Positions 46,145 through 57,239 of a DNA stretch of 64,000 bases are shown in pieces; the stretch's first letter is position 1, and every line of letters starts with the position of its first letter. The position numbers and the translations under genes are program-made. The notes beneath the pieces were generated by a model that searched no databases, was not told the DNA's origin, and saw only the letters and a list, made by a program, of their open reading frames with translations. This DNA is from CAWCKS01 sp963763485 (GTDB lineage: Bacteria; Pseudomonadota; Alphaproteobacteria; Rhizobiales; Xanthobacteraceae). Where the stretch lies: positions 1,054,001 through 1,118,000 of the forward strand of contig CAVXOW010000006.1 of the NCBI GenBank assembly GCA_963763485.1. The letters run 5' to 3'.

Positions 46145-47016
46145 CAAAGCCTCCGCCGGGGATCGATGTAATCGCGCAGGCCGTCGCCAAGCAGGTTGAG
46201 GCCGAGCACGGCGAGCGCAATCGCAATGCCGGGCGCGAGGGCAAGGTAAGGCGCAAGCCCAAGATAGGTTTGCGAATCCGCGAGCATGCGGCCCCAGCTC
46301 GGCGTCGGCGGCGGCACGCCGAGGCCGAGGAAGCTCAGGCCGGCTTCGGTGAGGATGCCGAGCGCGAGCTGGATCGCGGCCTGGATGATGATCTGGCTCG
46401 CGATGTTCGGGATGACATGCACGAGCGTGATGGAGGGTCCATTGCGGCCGGCCATCCGCGCCGCCAGCACATATTCGCGGGCCCAGATCTGCAAGGCAGC
46501 GCCGCGCGTCACCCGCGCGAACACCGGCACCATGAACGCGCCGATCGAGACCACCGCGGTCATCGCGCCGGGGCCGAGCAGCGAGCCGGCCATGATCGCC
46601 GACAGGATCGGCGGAAACGCGAACATCGCGTCGCACAGCCTCATCACCGCCGCTTCGAACCAGCCACGGCGCGCGGCGGCCGCAACGCCGAGCGTGGTAC
46701 CGAGCGTCATGCCGACCGCGACCGAGAGCAGCGAGATCGACAGCGAGTTGAACGCGCCCGCCATCAACATCGACAGCACATCGCGGCCGAGATGATCGGT
46801 GCCAAGCAGGCCTGAGGTCAGCGGCGGCTGCAGCTTGGCCAGGATGCGGACCCGCGTCGGGATCTCCGGCGTCCACACCAGCGACAACAGCGCGATCGCA
46901 ACGAAGGTAAAAGTGATCGCCCCGCCGCCCGCAAGCTTGGCATGGTCGGCGAGCCACTTTGCCGTACGCGACCGTGCGCCGATCGTCGCGACCGGTCCCT
47001 GCGAGAGCGTCGTCAT
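46144..47016 (-). CDS. peptide/nickel-type ABC transporter permease (DppC type)
   Basis: A 290-residue inner-membrane permease. The LLGTDHLGRDVLSMLMAG motif (about residue 75) and the EAA loop REYVLAARMAGRNG (about residue 188) are typical of DppC/OppC, with about six helices. Its start codon overlaps the DppB-type stop (ATGA), and its stop overlaps the ATPase start. Confidence 0.93.
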   Translation of the reverse strand: MTTLSQGPVATIGARSRTAKWLADHAKLAGGGAITFTFVAIALLSLVWTPEIPTRVRILAKLQPPLTSGLLGTDHLGRDVLSMLMAGAFNSLSISLLSVAVGMTLGTTLGVAAAARRGWFEAAVMRLCDAMFAFPPILSAIMAGSLLGPGAMTAVVSIGAFMVPVFARVTRGAALQIWAREYVLAARMAGRNGPSITLVHVIPNIASQIIIQAAIQLALGILTEAGLSFLGLGVPPPTPSWGRMLADSQTYLGLAPYLALAPGIAIALAVLGLNLLGDGLRDYIDPRRRL

Positions 47017-47969
47017 GCGCGGGCTCGCAGCCGTGGATCAAGCACGATGTAGACGGAGTCGACGATCAGGTTGACCACGATGACAATCGCCGCAAAGAAC
47101 AGCACGACGTTCTTGATCACGATGAGGTCGCGCTGTGCCAGCGCCTGGTAGGCGAGCCGTCCCATGCCCGGCAGGCTGAATACGTTCTCGACCAGCACGG
47201 CGCCGGCCAGCAGCACCGATATCTGCAAGCCCAGAATGGTGACGACCGGCACCAGCGCGTTCGGCACGACGTGACGCCACAGCGCGCGATTGCGCGACAC
47301 GCCCTTGGCGCGCGCGGTGCGGACAAAATCCTCGTTCATGACGTCGAGCACCGCAGAACGCGTGACCCGCGTCAGGATCGCCGACTGCGGGATCGCGAGC
47401 GCAATCGCCGGCAGGATCAGCGCCTTGAATGCCGGCCAGACTCCCTCGCCCCAGCCTTTAAACCCACCGGCCGGCAGCCAGCCGAGCGAGAGTGCAAAGA
47501 ACAGGATCAGCAGCAGCCCGACCCAGAAGTTCGGAATCGCGATACCGAGCTGTGAGAAGACGGTCGCTGCTGCGTCCACCAGCCCACGCTGGCGCGCAGC
47601 GGCGAATACGCCAAGCGGCAGAGCGACCGACAGCGACAGCGTGATCGCCATCAGCGTCAGCGGCACCGTCACCGTGAGCCGGTCGCGGATCAGTTCGGAG
47701 ACCGGCACGCCATAGGAATAGGACGTCCCGAAGTTGCCAACGAAAATGCCGCCGATCCAGGCGAGGTATCGCACCAGCGCCGGCTGATCGAGGCCCATCT
47801 GGTGGCGCAATGCCGCGAGCGTATCCGGCTGCGACGAGGTGCCGAGCATGATAGCCGCCGGGTCGCCCGGCAGCACCTCGAGAATGACGAAGATCGCGAC
47901 CGAGATGATGAACAGCGTCAGCAAGAGGCTCGCCAGGCGGAATGCGATCGCTCTCAGCATCGGAAGCAC
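47013..47969 (-). CDS. peptide/nickel-type ABC transporter permease (DppB type)
   Basis: A 318-residue permease. The N-terminal helix is followed by LEVLPGDPAAIMLG, the GNFGTSYSYGVPV segment and the EAA-type loop NEDFVRTARAKGVSRNRALWRHVVPNAL (about residue 210). It is typical of DppB/OppB. A second Met at residue 4 is an alternative start. It lies 171 bases downstream of the nearer binding-protein gene, with a palindromic repeat between. Confidence 0.93.
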   Translation of the reverse strand: MLPMLRAIAFRLASLLLTLFIISVAIFVILEVLPGDPAAIMLGTSSQPDTLAALRHQMGLDQPALVRYLAWIGGIFVGNFGTSYSYGVPVSELIRDRLTVTVPLTLMAITLSLSVALPLGVFAAARQRGLVDAAATVFSQLGIAIPNFWVGLLLILFFALSLGWLPAGGFKGWGEGVWPAFKALILPAIALAIPQSAILTRVTRSAVLDVMNEDFVRTARAKGVSRNRALWRHVVPNALVPVVTILGLQISVLLAGAVLVENVFSLPGMGRLAYQALAQRDLIVIKNVVLFFAAIVIVVNLIVDSVYIVLDPRLRARA

Positions 47970-47998
47970 CTTGGGGCTGAGCGCATGCAGTCACTCGC

Positions 47999-48105
47999 TG
48001 TCATGCCCCGCTTCAAGCGGGGCATCCAGTAACCCGTAACGGAAGTTTGTCTGCGCCACACCGGACACAGAGTACTGGATCGCCCGGTCAAGCCGGGCGA
48101 TGACA
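47999..48105. repeat. palindromic repeat (TGTCATGCCCCG...GGGCGATGACA)
   Basis: Two hairpins (GCCCCGCTTCAAGCGGGGC and CGCCCGGTCAAGCCGGGCG) with matching outer ends TGTCATGC/GATGACA. It belongs to the same family as the elements at 2698-2787 and 59218-59309. It separates a binding-protein gene from the permease genes. Confidence 0.8.
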
Positions 48106-48140
48106 AATTGAAGTGCGTTTCGACAGAAACAGCGTCCGTC

Positions 48141-49646
48141 TCAGTCGTTCCAGTGTACCTCGGTGATGTCATTCGATGGAATCGGCTCGTTCTTCCAGAG
48201 ACCGTCCAGCTTGGCATTCCAAACTCCGAGCTTCGGCAGCACGTAGAGGAACAGCGCCGGCACGTCCTCGGCGAGGATCTTCTGTGCGTCACCATAAACC
48301 TTGGCGCGCTCGGCATCGTCGATCGTCGCTTCTGCCTTCGCGATCACCTCGTTGAACTTCGGGTTCTTGTAGTTGAAGTAGTACTTGTCGCGGGCGTAGA
48401 TGCCGATGTCCATCGGCTCGGCATGCGCGACGATGGTCATGTCGTAGTCGGCAGCCTGCAGCACCTCCGACACCCATTTCGCCGGAAACTCGGTCGGCAC
48501 GATGTTCATCGTGACGCCGATCTCGGCGAACATCGACTGCAGCACTTCGGCCGAGCGCGAGGCATAGGCCATCTGCGGCGTCTTGAACGAGAAGGTGAAG
48601 CCTTTGGGGAAGCCGGCTTCGGCGAGCAGCGCCTTGGCCTTCTTAGGGTCATACGGATAGACGCCGGTGAGATCGACATAACCGGGATCGTTCGGCGTGT
48701 AGTGACTGCCGATCGGCGAGCCGTAGCCGTTCGACACCGCCTTGATCAGGAGGTTGCGATCGACCGCCATCATCAGCGCCTTGCGCACGCGGACGTCGTC
48801 GAACGGCTTGCGCGTGTTGTTCATGCCGGCCACCGCCTTGAGCTCGGTGTTGCCGATCACGGTCGCAAACCGCGCGTCGTTCTGGAACTTGCTGTAGAGC
48901 TCGCCGGCGATCAGGCCGGCCACTGCGTCGATATCGCCGGCCTGTAGCGCCGCGACCTGCGCTTGCGGGTCATTGATGAAGCGGAACGTGACGTTCTCCA
49001 GCGCGATCTTCTTCGACTTGTCCCAGAAATCCGGATCGCGCGTCAGCTCGACGCGATCGCCCTTGACCCAGTTCTTGAGCTTGAACGGGCCAGTGCCGAC
49101 CGGGTTGGTCTTGTTGTCGGGAGTCGACTTCGGCTCGACCATTACGGCGGCAGGCCAGGCGAGACGGTACAGCAGACTGCCCGATGGCTTGTCGAGATGC
49201 AGCACCAGCATATCGGGCGCCGGCGTGTCGATCGAGGTGATCACGGTATAGAACTGCTTCTGCGGATTGACCAAGTCCGCGGCCCGCGCGCGATCGAGCG
49301 CGAACTTGGCGACGCCGGAATCAAACGGCACACCGTTCTGGAATTTCGCGGAGGTCTTCAGCTTGAAAGCGTAGGTCAGGCCGTCGGGCGCCGCCGTCCA
49401 GCTCTCGGCGAGTTGCGGCTGCACCTTGCCGTCGCGATCGAGCCGCACCAGGCCCTGAAAGACATTTTGCCAGGTCACCTGCCCGATCGCGACCGGAGCC
49501 GCGAGCGTCGGGTCCAGGCCCGGCGGCTCGATCGCCATGCCCATCACCAGGCTGGTCTTGGCAGCAAATGCCGGCGAGGCCGCGATCACGATCGCAGTCG
49601 CCGCGGCGACCGCGATGCGTTTTGCAACATAAGCCAAACTTGACAT
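48141..49646 (-). CDS. peptide/nickel-type ABC transporter substrate-binding protein (copy B)
   Basis: A 501-residue SBP_bac_5-type binding protein. Signal peptide residues 1-29, ending PAFAAK. The mature part opens TSLVMGMAIEPPGLDPTLAAPVAIGQVTWQNVFQGLVRLD, characteristic of the family, and ends SNDITEVHWND. It is closely similar over its full length to the neighbouring gene at 49660-51180 (about 80 percent identity by eye in aligned stretches), so the two arose by tandem duplication. The start at 49646 follows GAAGGAAG; the frame is open further only through the upstream copy. Confidence 0.93.
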   Translation of the reverse strand: MSSLAYVAKRIAVAAATAIVIAASPAFAAKTSLVMGMAIEPPGLDPTLAAPVAIGQVTWQNVFQGLVRLDRDGKVQPQLAESWTAAPDGLTYAFKLKTSAKFQNGVPFDSGVAKFALDRARAADLVNPQKQFYTVITSIDTPAPDMLVLHLDKPSGSLLYRLAWPAAVMVEPKSTPDNKTNPVGTGPFKLKNWVKGDRVELTRDPDFWDKSKKIALENVTFRFINDPQAQVAALQAGDIDAVAGLIAGELYSKFQNDARFATVIGNTELKAVAGMNNTRKPFDDVRVRKALMMAVDRNLLIKAVSNGYGSPIGSHYTPNDPGYVDLTGVYPYDPKKAKALLAEAGFPKGFTFSFKTPQMAYASRSAEVLQSMFAEIGVTMNIVPTEFPAKWVSEVLQAADYDMTIVAHAEPMDIGIYARDKYYFNYKNPKFNEVIAKAEATIDDAERAKVYGDAQKILAEDVPALFLYVLPKLGVWNAKLDGLWKNEPIPSNDITEVHWND

Positions 49647-49659
49647 AACGCTTCTTCCT

Positions 49660-51180
49660 TCAATCGTTCCAGTGGACCTCGGTGAGGTCGTTCGACGGGA
49701 TCGGCTCATTCTTCCAGAGGCCTTCCAGCTTCGCGTTCCAGACGCCGAGCTTCGGCAGCACGTAGAGGAACAGGGAAGGCACCTCCTCCGCCAATATCTT
49801 CTGCGCATCGCCATAAAGCTTGTTGCGCGCGACTTCGTCCGTGGTGCGCTCGGCCTCGGAGACCACCTTGTTGAAGGCCGGGTTCTTGTAATGAAAGTAA
49901 TAGCCTTCCTTGGCATAGATTCCGATATCCATCGGCTCGGCGTGGGCGACAATCGTCATGTCGTAGTCGCCGGCCTTGTAGACCTCCGAAATCCATTTCG
50001 CCGGAAACTCCGTCGGCACGATATTCATGGTGACGCCGATGTCGGCAAACATCGACTGCAACACCTCGGCCGAACGCGAGGCGTAAGCCATCTGCGGCGT
50101 CTTGAACGAGAAAGTGAGGCCATTCGGGTAGCCGGCCTCCGCCAGCAGGGCCTTCGCCTTCTTTGGATCGTGCGGCAGAACACCCGTGAGATCGATGTAG
50201 CCGGGGTCGTTGGGCGTGTAGTGGCTGCCGATCGGCTCGCCAAGACCCGAGGAGACCGCCTTGACCAGGAGATTGCGGTCCACCGCCATCATCAACGCCC
50301 GTCGGACCCGCACGTCGTCGAACGGCTTTCGCTCGCTGTTCATGCCGGCGACGGCCTTCAGTTCGCTGTTGCCGATCACCGCGGCGAAGCGCGGATCGTT
50401 CTGGAACGTGCTGAACAGTTCCGGCGCACCCATTTCCGGAAATGCATCGACGTCAGCCGATTGCATCGCCGCGACCTGCGCCTGCTGATCGCTGATGAAA
50501 CGGAAGGTGATGTTGTCCAGTGCAATCTTCTTCGACTTGTCCCAGAAATTCGGGTCGCGCGTCAGCTCGACGCGATCGCCCTTGACCCAGGTCTTCAGCT
50601 TGAACGGCCCGGTGCCGACCGGATTGGTCTTGTCGTCGGCCGCGGTGGTCGGCTCGACCATCACCGCCGACGGAGAACCCAGTCGAAAAAGCAGGTCACC
50701 GAACGGGGCGGCCAGATAAAGCACGAGCGTGTCGGATGCGGGCACCTCGATCGATGTGATCGTCGTGTAGTACTGCTTCTGCGGGTTGGTGGACTCGGCG
50801 GCCCTGGCGCGATCCAGCGTGAACTTCGCGACACTGGAATCGAACGGCACGCCGTTCTGGAATTTCACGTTGGTGCGTAGCTTGAACGTGTAGGTCAAAC
50901 CGTCGGGCGAGATCGTCCAGCTTTCGGCGAGTTGCGGCTGCACCTTGCCATCGCGGTCGATGCGCACCAGCCCCTGGTAGACGTTCTGCCAGGTCACTTG
51001 CGCGTTGGCGACCGGCGCAGCGACTGTCGGATCGAGCCCGCTCGGCTCGATCGACATCCCGACGACAATGCTCGTCTTGGCCGCCTGCGCTGGCGGCACA
51101 GCCGTCAGGCACAGAGCCGTGAAGATGGTCGCGGCGAGTGCCGCCGGTCTCGCCGATCGCCAAGAGACTGTCATGGCCAT
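49660..51180 (-). CDS. peptide/nickel-type ABC transporter substrate-binding protein (copy A)
   Basis: A 506-residue SBP_bac_5-type protein with a signal peptide (residues 1-33, ending PAQAAK). The mature sequence TSIVVGMSIEPSGLDPTVAAPVANAQVTWQNVYQGLVRID parallels the next gene; differences cluster in a few stretches such as LSRPF/AAPFGD and the DVDAFPEMGAPELFSTF region. The two genes are 13 bases apart. With the permeases and ATPases downstream they form a full importer, and two binding proteins may broaden its range. A second Met at residue 3 is an alternative start. Confidence 0.93.
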   Translation of the reverse strand: MAMTVSWRSARPAALAATIFTALCLTAVPPAQAAKTSIVVGMSIEPSGLDPTVAAPVANAQVTWQNVYQGLVRIDRDGKVQPQLAESWTISPDGLTYTFKLRTNVKFQNGVPFDSSVAKFTLDRARAAESTNPQKQYYTTITSIEVPASDTLVLYLAAPFGDLLFRLGSPSAVMVEPTTAADDKTNPVGTGPFKLKTWVKGDRVELTRDPNFWDKSKKIALDNITFRFISDQQAQVAAMQSADVDAFPEMGAPELFSTFQNDPRFAAVIGNSELKAVAGMNSERKPFDDVRVRRALMMAVDRNLLVKAVSSGLGEPIGSHYTPNDPGYIDLTGVLPHDPKKAKALLAEAGYPNGLTFSFKTPQMAYASRSAEVLQSMFADIGVTMNIVPTEFPAKWISEVYKAGDYDMTIVAHAEPMDIGIYAKEGYYFHYKNPAFNKVVSEAERTTDEVARNKLYGDAQKILAEEVPSLFLYVLPKLGVWNAKLEGLWKNEPIPSNDLTEVHWND

Positions 51181-51206
51181 CCCCCGCCCGCTTCGTACCG
51201 TGCCGC

Positions 51207-53292
<2,086 letters not shown>

Positions 53293-53486
53293 TTGTCTCG
53301 TCCCTTGGTTAGCTTGCTTGTTGTGTGTCCGAGCCCGTTTGAGCTTTGTGCGGGGACTGTATTGAGCGGCCTCCCCCGGCGCAACCGGGCAAAATCGGTG
53401 AGCTCCTTTGCCGCATCGATGAGCTTCCTTGACCGGAAAGTCGCGTGTAATCTCGGCGAAATCGCCGGACGCCAAGAGGCCCGAAC

Positions 53487-54092
53487 ATGAGCACGCTCGA
53501 CCTCGCCGACCTCGACCGTCTTTACCCGACGCCGAGCCCGCGCGCCGTTGCCAAGGCGATCGACCACATCGATCCGCACGCTGCGCGCTTCATTGCGCTG
53601 TCGCCGTTCTGCGTGTTCGCGAGCTGCGGCAACGATGGCACCGTCGATGCCTCGCCGCGCGGTGGCGAGCCGGGCTTCATCAAGGTTGCCGATCCAAAAC
53701 GGCTGCACATGCCCGACCGCCCTGGCAACAACCGGCTCGACAGCTTCCGCAACATTGTCGGCGGCTCCGGTGAAGTCGCCCTGATCTTCTTCATCCCGGG
53801 CATCGACGACACCTTGCGCGTCAACGGCCGCGCAACGCTGAACACCGAGGCGGCGCTACTGTCCTCGCTGATCGAGTTTGGCAAGCTGCCGCGCGCCGTG
53901 GTCGAGATCAGCGTGCGCGAGGCTTACCTGCATTGCCCGAAGGCATTGATGCGTTCAAAACTCTGGTCGCCCGACGTCCAGATCAAGCGCAGCGAGCTGC
54001 CGAGCCTCGGCCAGATGATCCGCGACCAGACAGGGTCGGGCGAGGCGACGCCGACGGACGTGGCCGTAGAGACGTTCAAGCAGCAACTTTAA
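53487..54092 (+). CDS. pyridoxamine 5'-phosphate oxidase family flavoprotein
   Basis: A 201-residue PPOX-type (FMN-binding split-barrel) protein of the MSMEG_1061-like subgroup. The segments FVFASCGNDGTVDASPRGG, LHMPDRPGNNRLDSFRNIV and GIDDTLRVNGRATL are characteristic. Such proteins bind FMN or F420 and reduce or sense small molecules; the substrate is unknown. It diverges from the FadB-like gene across 194 bases, and a hairpin follows its stop codon. Confidence 0.88.
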   Translation: MSTLDLADLDRLYPTPSPRAVAKAIDHIDPHAARFIALSPFCVFASCGNDGTVDASPRGGEPGFIKVADPKRLHMPDRPGNNRLDSFRNIVGGSGEVALIFFIPGIDDTLRVNGRATLNTEAALLSSLIEFGKLPRAVVEISVREAYLHCPKALMRSKLWSPDVQIKRSELPSLGQMIRDQTGSGEATPTDVAVETFKQQL

Positions 54093-54096
54093 GCCG

Positions 54097-54120
54097 CCGT
54101 GGCCGACCTGTCGGCCACGG
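54097..54120 (+). terminator. hairpin after the PPOX gene, probable terminator
   Basis: CCGTGGCCGA and TCGGCCACGG form a perfect 10-base stem with a 4-base loop, five bases after the stop codon. No T-run follows, so termination efficiency is uncertain. Confidence 0.55.
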
Positions 54121-54225
54121 AACCGACACCAACGTCGCATTGGCCTGGCCTTGCCAACGTCATGTTCGGACGCCAACATTTGGGCTAAGGTTGCTGTCTG
54201 ACAGCCACTGTTTGCGAGGCATTCC

Positions 54226-55614
54226 ATGACGATGCAAAGCGTAGCGTCCGAAGCCGTCCCCTCGGCTTTCGCCACCAGCGTCCCGCGCAGCGCGCTTGCC
54301 CACATTCCAGGCGAGGAGGGCTGGCCGCTGGTCGGCAACACGCTCCGCCTGCTTGCCGATCCGCAGGGCGAGGTCGAGCGCATGGCCGCCAAATACGGCC
54401 CGATCTATCGCTCGCGCGCCTTCGGCGAGACCAGCATCACGATGCTCGGCCCGGAGGCCAACGAACTCGTGCTGTTCGATCAGACCAAGCTGTTCTCGTC
54501 GACCCTCGGCTGGGAGTCGATCCTCGGCCGGCTGTTTCCGCGCGGCCTGATGCTGATGGACTTCGATGAGCATCGCGTGCACCGCCGCGCATTGTCGGTC
54601 GCCTTCAAGGCGGGCCCAATGCGCTCATACCTGGCGCAGCTCGACCTCGGCATCGCCAAACGCGTCGCGCTGTGGCGCGCCAAAGGCGGCGAGATGCTGG
54701 TTTACCCGGCGATGAAGCAACTGACGCTTGATCTCGCGGCGACCTCATTCCTCGGCGCCGACATCGGCCCCGAGGTCGAGGTGGTGACGACATCCTTCAT
54801 CGACATGGTGGCCGCGGCCGTGGCGCCGATCCGCGTGCCGATCCCGGGCACGCAGATGGCGCGCGGCGTCCAGGGCCGCAAACGCATTGTCGAATATTTC
54901 TCGAAGCAGATTCCGTTGCGGCGGGGCAATCAGGGCGGCGACGACCTGTTTTCGCAGCTGTGCCGGGCAACCGACGACGATGGCGCGCTGCTGTCGACCC
55001 AGGACGTAGTCGACCACATGAGTTTCCTGATGATGGCAGCGCACGACACGCTGACATCGTCACTCACCTCATTCGTCAATTTCCTCGCCGCCAATCCAGA
55101 CTGGCAGAACAGGCTGCGCGACGAAGTCATGGCGCTTGGGCTGCGTCCCGACGAACCCCTGCCGTTCGAAAAACTCGATGCGCTGCCGCTGGTCGAGATG
55201 GCATTCAAGGAATCGATGCGGCTGCGCCCACCGGTGCCGTCGATCCCGCGCCGCGCGACGCGCGACTTCAGCTTCGGCGGCTACAAGATCCCGGCTGGCA
55301 CCTGGATCGGCATCAACCCGCTGTTCACCCACATGATGCCGACGGTGTGGCCGGATCCGACGCGCTTCGACCCCATGCGCTTCACCGACGAGGCCCAGCG
55401 CAACAGGCACAAATTCGCGTTCGTGCCGTTCGGCGGCGGCGCGCACATGTGCCTCGGGCTGCACTTCGCCTACATGCAGGCCAAGTGCTTCGCGCGCCAC
55501 GTGCTGCAGAATCTGGATCTCTCGCTCGAGCCGGGCTACGTGTCGCCGTGGGCGATGTGGCCGATCCCGAAGCCGAAGGATGGCTTGCGCGTAACGGTAC
55601 GACCTGCCGCATAA
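54226..55614 (+). CDS. cytochrome P450
   Basis: A 462-residue P450. The I-helix motif is MMAAHDTLTSS (about residue 270), the ExxR pair is Glu329/Arg332 in FKESMRLRPP, and the heme-binding loop is FGGGAHMCLGLHFA with the Cys ligand at residue 409. The Pro-rich N-terminus (HIPGEEGWPLVGNTLRLLADP) has no membrane anchor, so it is soluble. The sequence is most like the CYP26/CYP120-type group of bacterial P450s. Redox partners are not adjacent, though a ferredoxin-NADP reductase gene lies 2.8 kb away. An amidase gene follows 20 bases later. Confidence 0.95.
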   Translation: MTMQSVASEAVPSAFATSVPRSALAHIPGEEGWPLVGNTLRLLADPQGEVERMAAKYGPIYRSRAFGETSITMLGPEANELVLFDQTKLFSSTLGWESILGRLFPRGLMLMDFDEHRVHRRALSVAFKAGPMRSYLAQLDLGIAKRVALWRAKGGEMLVYPAMKQLTLDLAATSFLGADIGPEVEVVTTSFIDMVAAAVAPIRVPIPGTQMARGVQGRKRIVEYFSKQIPLRRGNQGGDDLFSQLCRATDDDGALLSTQDVVDHMSFLMMAAHDTLTSSLTSFVNFLAANPDWQNRLRDEVMALGLRPDEPLPFEKLDALPLVEMAFKESMRLRPPVPSIPRRATRDFSFGGYKIPAGTWIGINPLFTHMMPTVWPDPTRFDPMRFTDEAQRNRHKFAFVPFGGGAHMCLGLHFAYMQAKCFARHVLQNLDLSLEPGYVSPWAMWPIPKPKDGLRVTVRPAA

Positions 55615-55634
55615 CAACAGGCAAGAGCAACGCC

Positions 55635-57041
55635 ATGGATGCAGCAACGTCGTCGGACCTCACGAGCCTGTCGGCGCAGGCGCTGTCGCAACAGATCGCC
55701 GCGCGCCGCCTGTCGCCCGTCGACGTGGTCGATGCCTACCTGAAACGGATCGAGGCGAAAGAGCCGAAGCTGCAGGCTTTCGTTGCAGTCTATGGCAATG
55801 ATGCCAGACTCGCCGCAGAGGCCGCGCACAAGGCAATCCGCTCGGGCCACGCCGTGGGACCGCTGCACGGCGTGCCGATTGCGCTGAAGGACCTGATCGA
55901 CATCGAAGGCAAGATCTGCACCGGCGGCTGCGGCGCCTGGCGCAATCGCGTCGCCACCCACACCGCGACGCTCGCGCGTCACCTGATCGCGCAGGGCATG
56001 ATCGTTCTGGGCAAGACCCACACCGTACAGTTTGCGATGGGCGGCTGGGGCACCAACACCCAGTTCGGCACGCCGTGGAATCCCTGGGATCCCACGCGCA
56101 AGCGAACGCCCGGCGGTTCGAGCAGCGGCTCAGGCGTGGCCGTCGCGGCAGCACTTGCGCCGTGGGCTGTTGGCAGCGACACGGGCGGCTCGGTGCGCCT
56201 GCCGGCGTCATGGTGCGGCCTGACCGGACTCAAGACCACCGTAGGAAGGATCAGCACGTTCGGAGTGCTGCCGCTGTCGACGACGCTCGATACGCTCGGG
56301 CCGATGTGCCGTTCGGTCGAGGACGCTGCCCTACTCTATTCCGCGATGCCGAGCCCTGATCCGAACGATCCGCGCACGCTAACTACGCCACCCGACGATC
56401 CGTTCGCCCAGCTCAAGCGCGGCGTGGGTGGGCTGAAACTCGCGGTGATGCCGAACGGCGAACGGCAATTCGCGACGGCGGAGGTGCTCGCGGCCTACGA
56501 CAAATCGCTCGACGTGCTGCGCGGGCTCGGCGCGGAGATCGTTGCGATCGACCTGCCGTTTGCCTTCACCGACCTGACACGCGCGGTCGGCCGCATCATC
56601 AGCCCCGAGGCTTACACCTTTCTGCACGACCTCGTCGACAATCCCGGCATTCCGCTCGACGAGGACGTCAGGCCGCGCGTCACCGTGGGCAAGAAGACCA
56701 CAGCCTATGAATATGTCGAGGCACTGCAGCTGCGCGAGCAGCTGAAACGCAAGTTCGCGCAGGCGATGAGTGGCATCGACGCGCTGCTGACGCCGACCAC
56801 GACCAGCCCTGCGCTCCCGCTCGAAGAGGTCGACCAGAGCGGTACGCCCGCGCATTTCACCCGGTTCGGCAACTTCCTCGACCTCTGCGCCCTGGCACTG
56901 CCGAACGGGTTCTCAGTCTCGGGCCTGCCGACGTCGCTCCAGATCGTGTGCCGCGGCTACGACGAGGCGATGGCACTGCGGATCGGCTGGGCGTACCAGG
57001 ACGCCACCGACTGGCACCTGCGCCGCCCGCCCGAAGGCTGA
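55635..57041 (+). CDS. amidase (amidase-signature family)
   Basis: A 468-residue amidase-signature protein. The Lys is in VPIALKDLIDIEG (about residue 82), the signature GGSSSGSGVAVAAALAPWAVGSDTGGSVRLPASWCGLTGLK carries the Ser-cisSer and nucleophile. The start at 55635 lies 20 bases after the P450 stop, so the two are probably co-transcribed and may act in sequence on one compound. It is the third amidase of the window. Confidence 0.93.
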   Translation: MDAATSSDLTSLSAQALSQQIAARRLSPVDVVDAYLKRIEAKEPKLQAFVAVYGNDARLAAEAAHKAIRSGHAVGPLHGVPIALKDLIDIEGKICTGGCGAWRNRVATHTATLARHLIAQGMIVLGKTHTVQFAMGGWGTNTQFGTPWNPWDPTRKRTPGGSSSGSGVAVAAALAPWAVGSDTGGSVRLPASWCGLTGLKTTVGRISTFGVLPLSTTLDTLGPMCRSVEDAALLYSAMPSPDPNDPRTLTTPPDDPFAQLKRGVGGLKLAVMPNGERQFATAEVLAAYDKSLDVLRGLGAEIVAIDLPFAFTDLTRAVGRIISPEAYTFLHDLVDNPGIPLDEDVRPRVTVGKKTTAYEYVEALQLREQLKRKFAQAMSGIDALLTPTTTSPALPLEEVDQSGTPAHFTRFGNFLDLCALALPNGFSVSGLPTSLQIVCRGYDEAMALRIGWAYQDATDWHLRRPPEG

Positions 57042-57168
57042 GCCGCCTCGCTGCAAGTCAAATTGCTCGAAATTCCGCAATACGGCGTTCCACAAGTGCA
57101 TGGCCGGATACGGACGCCAGACCTTGCGCGAAGGCCCCATCGCGCCGATGCTCTGCAGGTTCTAATTT

Positions 57169-57215
57169 GCGCATGTCCTTTTCGGGAAACCGGTATCCAC
57201 TTTTCCGGAGCATGC
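57169..57215. repeat. short copy of the GAGCATG repeat family
   Basis: The segment has GCGCATGTCC...GGGAAACCGGTATCCACTTTTCCGGAGCATGC and shares the GAAAACCG and CACTTTTCCGGA core with the elements at 7949 and 11876, but lacks their hairpin. It lies just before the YeiH-type gene. Confidence 0.65.
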
Positions 57216-57239
57216 GTGTCTAGGGATCGCCAAACACGC

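Noticed and set aside
57063..57239. Longer N-terminus for the YeiH-type protein
   Set aside because: The extra 59 residues run through a repeat element and do not look like the family N-terminus.
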